From assembly GCA_019418305.1 (NCBI GenBank), contig DYCA01000004.1, positions 89,871 through 98,724 on the forward strand: a DNA stretch of 8,854 nucleotides. The letters are read 5' to 3'. This DNA is from Clostridiales bacterium (GTDB lineage Bacteria; Bacillota; Clostridia; Oscillospirales; Butyricicoccaceae). The notes under the pieces were generated by a model that had not been told where the DNA came from, did not search any database, and saw only the letters and a list, made by a program, of their open reading frames with translations. The translations under genes and the position numbers were made by a program. Below are positions 5,238-8,854 of the stretch, in pieces; position 1 is the stretch's first letter; every line of letters begins with the position of its first letter.

Positions 5238-6755
5238 TTAACGGACCGATGCCGTTTTTTCCTGATTGCGTTCCGCCATGACCAGTGCTACGCGCTCTTC
5301 CTCAGTGTGGGTAGAGGGAGGAGTCAGCAGGCTGACCACGATGCAGAAAATAAAGGTTACGATGGTTACCGGAAGCGCCGGGCCTTTAAAGGTCTCAGTG
5401 ATCCAAGCGTTGAACGGCTGGTAAACCAGATAAATAACGCCGAATACAATGCCGCTGGCCATGGTGGCGACGCCGCCCTGCCAGGTTGCACGTTTCCAGA
5501 AGCGGCCAACCAGCAGCGCTACTGCCATACCGGGCGTGAACGAGCCGATAACATTGTTGATGTAGCTCATGATGTCGTTTGCGAAGATGGTCATGCCAAA
5601 CGCACCAACCAGCATGATAACCAGAATGATACGGGAGTACTTCGGGATATCCTCATCCGCAACCGGCTTTTTGAAAATGAGCGCATAAACGTCAGTCAGG
5701 AAGGTAGTAACACCTGCGATAGCGTCCGAGTCTGCCGAAGACATGATGGCGGACAGGCCGGCAATCAGGCATACGAGGCCGATGGCAGGCGGGAATACGG
5801 TCGTTGCCATGTAAGCAAAGGTGAAGTCCGGGTTTGCCAGTACGCTTTCTGCACCGGTATTGGTTGCAATGGTGAAGCCGGACATGCCGACGATTGCCGG
5901 CAGAATCGAGAAGCAGCCAACGACTGCCGCCGCGATCAGAATGGCCTTGCGAGCGGTCTTGGGGGATTTTGCGGTGTAGACGCGCATGTGAGCGGTCGGG
6001 CCGGCCATTGCGCCGTAGTAGGAAGCAAGAGCAACTGCCAGTACGCCGAGCACACCCTTGGAACCAAGGCCGAATGCAGTCATGGCGCCCGGATTGCCGG
6101 CTGCTTCATAGGTTGCGCGAATGGTTTCATAGCCGCCCGCCGCAGGGATGGCCAGAATAGCAATCAGCACGAAGCCGCCGAACAAAAGCACTGCCTGAAT
6201 GGCGTCGGTCCAGACAACCGCCATGTAGCCACCGACGAATACATATACGCCAAAGGCAAGCACGGTGATGATCTTGGCGGGGATCATGTCCATACCGATG
6301 AGGTAAGCCAGATAGTTGGCGCCGCCATTGATGGCACTGCCAACCCAAACGATCGAAACGATAAAGATGACGACCGACATGAACTTGCGCATGTACGGGC
6401 TGCCGTCATAGTAGAACTGCAGCTCTTCGCAGAGCGTGCGGAATTTATGCTTACGCACGTGGGAGAAGCAGAATGCAACCGTCACCAGACCGATTGCATT
6501 GGCCAGCGGATAAACCGCGCCGAGCCAGCCGTCACGGAAACCGTTTGCCGTTGCACCGACCGAGGTGCCTGTTCCCACTGCTGTCGCAGCCGCAGTGCAG
6601 ATCAGCAGCAGCAGGCCGACGTTTCGGCCGCCCATCAAATAGTCTTCTCCTTGTGTGGTCCCCTTTTTGCTTGTCAGATAGGCAATCAGTATCATCAGCG
6701 CGATGTATACGAAAAAGCCTATGACGAAAAGTATCGCATATTGTCCTGATACCAT
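5238..6755 (-). CDS. Sodium:solute symporter, SSS family
   Basis: 505 residues; ATG 6755 with AAAGGAG at 6763-6769. An upstream in-frame GTG at 6797 would sit on the predicted operator and almost at the transcript start, so it is rejected. The protein is membrane-spanning throughout with about 13 predicted helices. It shows SSS-family marks: EDYLMGGRNVG after the first helix, TAVGTGTSVGATANGF in helix 2, GGYMAVVWTDAIQ (about 175-187) and IMSSADSDAIAGVTTFLTDVY (about 337-357), where the two Ser of SSADS match the sodium-site serines of vSGLT. It should import a small organic solute with sodium. SSS members carry pantothenate, proline, sugars, sialic acid or carboxylates, and the sequence alone does not choose between them. 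A HutC operator lies in its leader, and a terminator follows its stop codon. Confidence 0.9.
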   Translation of the reverse strand: MVSGQYAILFVIGFFVYIALMILIAYLTSKKGTTQGEDYLMGGRNVGLLLLICTAAATAVGTGTSVGATANGFRDGWLGAVYPLANAIGLVTVAFCFSHVRKHKFRTLCEELQFYYDGSPYMRKFMSVVIFIVSIVWVGSAINGGANYLAYLIGMDMIPAKIITVLAFGVYVFVGGYMAVVWTDAIQAVLLFGGFVLIAILAIPAAGGYETIRATYEAAGNPGAMTAFGLGSKGVLGVLAVALASYYGAMAGPTAHMRVYTAKSPKTARKAILIAAAVVGCFSILPAIVGMSGFTIATNTGAESVLANPDFTFAYMATTVFPPAIGLVCLIAGLSAIMSSADSDAIAGVTTFLTDVYALIFKKPVADEDIPKYSRIILVIMLVGAFGMTIFANDIMSYINNVIGSFTPGMAVALLVGRFWKRATWQGGVATMASGIVFGVIYLVYQPFNAWITETFKGPALPVTIVTFIFCIVVSLLTPPSTHTEEERVALVMAERNQEKTASVR

Positions 6756-6783
6756 ATGATTTCTCCTTTCAACCCCTTGATAA

Positions 6784-6797
6784 GTGGTATAGACCAC
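6784..6797. promoter_or_regulatory. HutC/GntR-type operator at the symporter leader
   Basis: The 14-bp dyad GTGGTATAGACCAC (minus strand GTGGTCTATACCAC) contains GTCTATAC, which fits the GT-N-TA-N-AC pattern known for HutC-subfamily GntR regulators. It lies just downstream of the symporter promoter, at about +5 to +18, and upstream of the ribosome binding site, a position suited to repression. The obvious candidate to bind it is the divergent GntR/HutC gene. Confidence 0.65.
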
Positions 6798-6808
6798 CTA
6801 TGTACTTT

Positions 6809-6837
6809 TTTATATCATATACATGAAAAGTTGTAAA
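6809..6837 (-). promoter_or_regulatory. Sigma-A-type promoter of the symporter gene
   Basis: On the minus strand TTTACA (6832-6837) is followed after 17 nt by TATAAA (6809-6814), each one mismatch from consensus with ideal spacing. This predicts a transcript start near 6802 and a ~47-nt leader. A perfect TTGACA at 6855-6860 further upstream is 17 nt from TTTACA, but that would be a poor -10. Confidence 0.65.
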
Positions 6838-6889
6838 GACCTCTTGTAGAATTTTGTCAAATTGACGTTTTTTGGATGGTGGAATTGGG

Positions 6890-6917
6890 TAATATGACCA
6901 GATAGGTTCTGGTATTA
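6890..6917. promoter_or_regulatory. Imperfect palindrome in the divergent control region
   Basis: ACCAGA (6897-6902) and TCTGGT (6908-6913) flank a 5-nt centre, and the symmetry continues outward as TAATA (6890-6894) with TATTA (6913-6917) after a small bulge. It lies about 13 nt upstream of the gntR -35 element. This looks like a protein-binding site of a different type from the HutC operator; the binder is unknown. Confidence 0.4.
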
Positions 6918-6929
6918 ACAAGAGAGAGG

Positions 6930-6957
6930 TTGCACTTTCGACAAAACTATATATAAT
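6930..6957 (+). promoter_or_regulatory. Promoter of the GntR/HutC gene
   Basis: A perfect TATAAT at 6952-6957 is preceded, 16 nt upstream, by TTGCAC (6930-6935), a half-matched -35. Transcription would start near 6964, giving a ~60-nt leader that contains the dyad CGGTC-TT-GACCG (6980-6991) and ends in AGGAGGAGG at 7006-7014. Confidence 0.55.
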
Positions 6958-7022
6958 AGTACATATCAAAATGGCGGCACGGTCTTGACCGGACGTGCGC
7001 GCGACAGGAGGAGGAACCACAT

Positions 7023-7739
7023 ATGCAGCAAAAATCTTCTGCCTTACGCGCAAAAGAGGCCTTTTTAGACTTGTATCAGGCGGGTGAGTTTGCGCCCGGC
7101 AGTAAGCTCCCGTCCGAAGTGCATATGGCGGAGCGGCTGGGGGTCAGCCGGGAAACATGGCGTAAGGCGCTGAGCCTGCTGCGCAGCGACGGCCTGCTGG
7201 TGTCTAAGCATGGTTCGGGCACTTATCTGCTGGAGCAGCCCCGCCGGATTGCCAACGATCTGTCTCAGCTGCAGAGCATGAGCAAAATGATTGCGGCGGC
7301 AGGAATTCGCGAAGAGGAGTCCCATGTGGAGTGTTCGGTGGGCTGTGTGCCTGCGGATGTCAGTCATTTTTTTGAAGCGCCGGAGGAAGAGGAATTCTTT
7401 ATCCTGCGCCGGATTCGTCACGCGGATTGCGGTATCATTTCGGCCAGCTTGAGCTATCTGCCGCGCAAGTATGCACCGGAACTGCAGGAGCATATACCGG
7501 CTTCGCTGTTCTCCTATTTGGAGCAGACGCATGGTATTCGAATCAGCCGTGCGTTGACCGAGTTGTTCATCCCGCCGCAGGATGACCCGCTGCGGGCTGC
7601 ACTTCAGCTTCCGGAAGGCTGCGACGCATTTGGATTTCGCCAGTATCATTATGACTCGCGCGGGAATCCCCTGCTGTACTCGCTCGATTATCTGCGCAGT
7701 GATTTGTTCCACTTTACCATCATGCGGATTCGGCCGTGA
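7023..7739 (+). CDS. GntR-family regulator, HutC subfamily (UTRA domain)
   Basis: 238 residues; ATG 7023 behind AGGAGGAGG. Residues 7-70 form the GntR winged helix-turn-helix: GSKLPSEVHMAERLGVSRET (26-45), then RKALSLLRSDGLL and the wing KHGSGTYL (62-69). The usual VSR-x-TVR-x-AL reads VSRETWRKAL, with Trp where Val is common. Residues ~80-235 are a UTRA ligand-binding domain, shown by FILRRIRHADCGIISASLSYLP, a SLFSYLEQTHGI helix, and DAFGFRQYHYDSRGNPLLYSLDYLRSDLFHFTI at the end. HutC-subfamily proteins are usually repressors released by a small metabolite of the pathway they control. Divergent placement next to the symporter, with a matching operator between them, makes the symporter the likely main target; autoregulation is possible. 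Length is normal. Confidence 0.92.
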   Translation: MQQKSSALRAKEAFLDLYQAGEFAPGSKLPSEVHMAERLGVSRETWRKALSLLRSDGLLVSKHGSGTYLLEQPRRIANDLSQLQSMSKMIAAAGIREEESHVECSVGCVPADVSHFFEAPEEEEFFILRRIRHADCGIISASLSYLPRKYAPELQEHIPASLFSYLEQTHGIRISRALTELFIPPQDDPLRAALQLPEGCDAFGFRQYHYDSRGNPLLYSLDYLRSDLFHFTIMRIRP

Positions 7740-7788
7740 TAGGCCAGACCCTCAGGAGGGATGGGCGCAGAAGCGGGGTAAAAAAGCA

Positions 7789-7829
7789 GCCGCCGCGCGG
7801 TCGGAAACGACTGCGCGGCGGCATTTTTT
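7789..7829 (+). terminator. Strong bidirectional terminator after gntR
   Basis: GCCGCCGCGC (7789-7798) pairs with GCGCGGCGGC (7813-7822), and an inner TCG/CGA closes a GAAA tetraloop (7804-7807). Six T follow at 7824-7829. On the other strand the stem is followed by TGC and six T (from A at 7780-7785), so it can also end the convergent Nudix-fusion transcript, whose stop codon is at 7848. Confidence 0.92.
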
Positions 7830-7847
7830 CGTATGAAAAATCTGTTT

Positions 7848-8690
7848 TTATTGAAGTTGTTGTTCCAGCAAAGGCCGCACACCCGCCCACTCGCTCTGAT
7901 GCAGACAGCACAGACTTCCGTGCGGGATGGTTCGGGTACTGCCATCCATGCGGCGGGCAGGCAGGTCGTGTGGTACGTCATGTGCGTCGGCAAAATCAGA
8001 CAGCGCGACGAAAACCATATCCGCGACTTCGCAGCCGGGGGAAAAAGGGGGAATTCCGTCCATGCGAGTGAGAAAAGCAAAGGCAAGTTCGTCATCAAAG
8101 CCGCCGCCCTCGCCCCGTGAATACTGTTGGCGGTAGCTGCCTGCCGGAAGGATATCTTCCGGGCGCAGGATAAGCCCGCTTTCCTCCCGCGCTTCGCGCA
8201 GCATGGCGGTTTCCGACGTTTCGCCGGGGTCGATATGTCCGGTGGCGGACAAATCGAAACCGCCGGGGTAGAGCGGACGATCAAACTGACGCTGTTGCAG
8301 CCACAAGCCGGGGATGCCGTCCCGTATGCCGATGGTCCAAAGGTGGCAGACATGGTGATATAGCCCTTGCGCATGCACGACTGCGCGCGGCCGTTCGCCG
8401 CAGGCTCGTCCGTCTGCATCGTAAACGGTCAACAGTTCGCCGCTGTTTTGCGCTGCAATCAGCGCCTGCTTTTGTGCGCGGGGGAGCCGTTTGATTTCCG
8501 CCTCGCGCCGCATCGCCTCGCTTTGCGTGGCGAAAATTTCACTGTACACCAGTGTGACCGGACCGCGGCCGCGGGTATACTTGGCGCCCTTGCCGCTGTT
8601 GTGCGCTGCCAAACGGGCAGTCAGGTCGTTGGTCCAGCCGCAGTACAGCGTACCGTCCACGCAGCGCAGAATATAGGTGTAATTGCTCAT
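7848..8690 (-). CDS. GIY-YIG nuclease-like / Nudix hydrolase fusion protein
   Basis: 280 residues in one frame. Residues 1-80 are a GIY-YIG domain of the small UPF0213/YhbQ type: TYI (5-7) and YCG (16-18) stand for GIY and YIG, followed by DLTARLAAHNSGKGAKYTRGRGPVTLVY with the catalytic-type Arg26 and His30, and Glu63 in AMRREAEIKRL. Residues ~88-280 are a Nudix hydrolase with a complete box at 151-173 (GHIDPGETSETAML, then REAREESGL), matching Gx5Ex7REUxEExGU. The part ahead of the box (LLTVYDADGRACGERPRAVVHAQGLYHHVCHLWTIG) resembles isopentenyl-diphosphate-isomerase-like Nudix proteins. Both active sites look intact. The start at 8690 has no good ribosome binding site; ATG overlaps the upstream stop as ATGA, so translation is probably coupled. 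Substrates are unknown; DNA ends plus a nucleotide or nucleotide sugar are guesses from the families. Confidence 0.88.
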   Translation of the reverse strand: MSNYTYILRCVDGTLYCGWTNDLTARLAAHNSGKGAKYTRGRGPVTLVYSEIFATQSEAMRREAEIKRLPRAQKQALIAAQNSGELLTVYDADGRACGERPRAVVHAQGLYHHVCHLWTIGIRDGIPGLWLQQRQFDRPLYPGGFDLSATGHIDPGETSETAMLREAREESGLILRPEDILPAGSYRQQYSRGEGGGFDDELAFAFLTRMDGIPPFSPGCEVADMVFVALSDFADAHDVPHDLPARRMDGSTRTIPHGSLCCLHQSEWAGVRPLLEQQLQ

Positions 8691-8854
8691 TGGTGCGAGC
8701 GGATATCCCGCTGGGCGACGACCTTGCAGCCTTTGCTGCGAATCAGGGCGCGTACCTTGTCGTGGCTTTTTTCGCTGCTGCCGCTGGCCGAAACAAGAAG
8801 CACCTCTACCTCCTTGCCGGAGGGCAGCAGGTTGACCATGGTGTTGAACGGCGG
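8687..8854 (-). CDS. C-terminal end of a gene cut by the contig edge, possibly flavodoxin-like
   Basis: The minus-strand frame is open from the contig end to TGA at 8687-8689 and gives 55 residues. It is too short for a firm call. The pattern PFNTMVNLLPSGKEVEVLLVSASG, then a helix (SSEKSHDKVRALIRSKGC) and KVVAQRDIRS, is a strand-helix-strand unit like the end of flavodoxin-type domains, but other Rossmann-like folds would look the same. Its stop codon overlaps the ATG of the GIY-YIG/Nudix gene by 4 nt, so the two are in one operon. The 5' end and start are missing. Confidence 0.55.
   Translation of the reverse strand, partial: PPFNTMVNLLPSGKEVEVLLVSASGSSEKSHDKVRALIRSKGCKVVAQRDIRSHQ

Noticed and set aside
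5181..6749. 522-codon plus-strand frame opposite the symporter
   Set aside because: It is an antisense shadow: it has no membrane or domain pattern, is rich in His, Asn, Arg and Gln as expected from reversed hydrophobic codons, and begins in the terminator hairpin.
6756..6797. GTG start of the symporter at 6797
   Set aside because: It coincides with the operator and lies about 5 nt from the predicted transcript start, leaving no room for a ribosome binding site.
1..8854. CRISPR array, tRNA, rRNA or phage-defence genes
   Set aside because: No regularly spaced repeats, cloverleaf or rRNA stretches, or defence-family motifs were seen on either strand; the GIY-YIG domain is of the housekeeping UPF0213 type.

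Overview
The window looks like a chromosomal contig end from a moderately GC-rich, low-GC-Gram-positive-type bacterium, most likely a gut clostridium of the Oscillospiraceae/Ruminococcaceae kind. The reasons are strong AGGAGG ribosome binding sites on almost every gene, an ECF-type vitamin transporter S component, a LytTR gene fragment of the type common in Firmicutes, and GC-rich terminators with T-tracts. The assignment is an inference. The first 28 bases are not genomic: they are a Nextera/Tn5 sequencing adapter left on the contig end.

Layout. (1) 29-1478, plus strand: a 5'-truncated uridine-kinase-like P-loop kinase followed by an ECF transporter S component, closed by a hairpin terminator at about 1505-1555. 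(2) 1560-2075: an AT-richer stretch with a promoter-like region, the first ~52 codons of a LytTR regulator that then lose family resemblance, a convergent terminator, and a short polypurine repeat. (3) 2076-5168, minus strand: a tight four-gene operon, transcribed right to left: MBL-fold hydrolase, small putative beta-sandwich protein, PHP/CehA-type metallohydrolase, and an MgtC/SapB membrane protein. Gaps are 3 to 5 nt, with one 20-nt overlap. (4) 5238-6755, minus strand: a sodium:solute symporter (SSS family) whose stop codon is followed by a terminator hairpin just before the MBL gene. (5) 6756-7022: a divergent control region with a promoter on each strand, a 14-bp HutC-type operator and two further dyads. 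(6) 7023-7739, plus strand: a GntR/HutC regulator with a UTRA ligand domain, ended by a very strong bidirectional terminator. (7) 7848-8854, minus strand: a GIY-YIG/Nudix fusion protein, overlapping by 4 nt the 3' end of a gene running off the contig (possibly flavodoxin-like).

Working model (inference): the HutC regulator senses a small metabolite and controls the divergent symporter. Partial read-through past the intergenic hairpin could also express the MBL-beta-PHP-MgtC cluster, so an imported compound could be acted on by two different metal-dependent hydrolases. No substrate can be named from sequence. The two items most worth follow-up are this uptake/hydrolase locus and the GIY-YIG/Nudix fusion.
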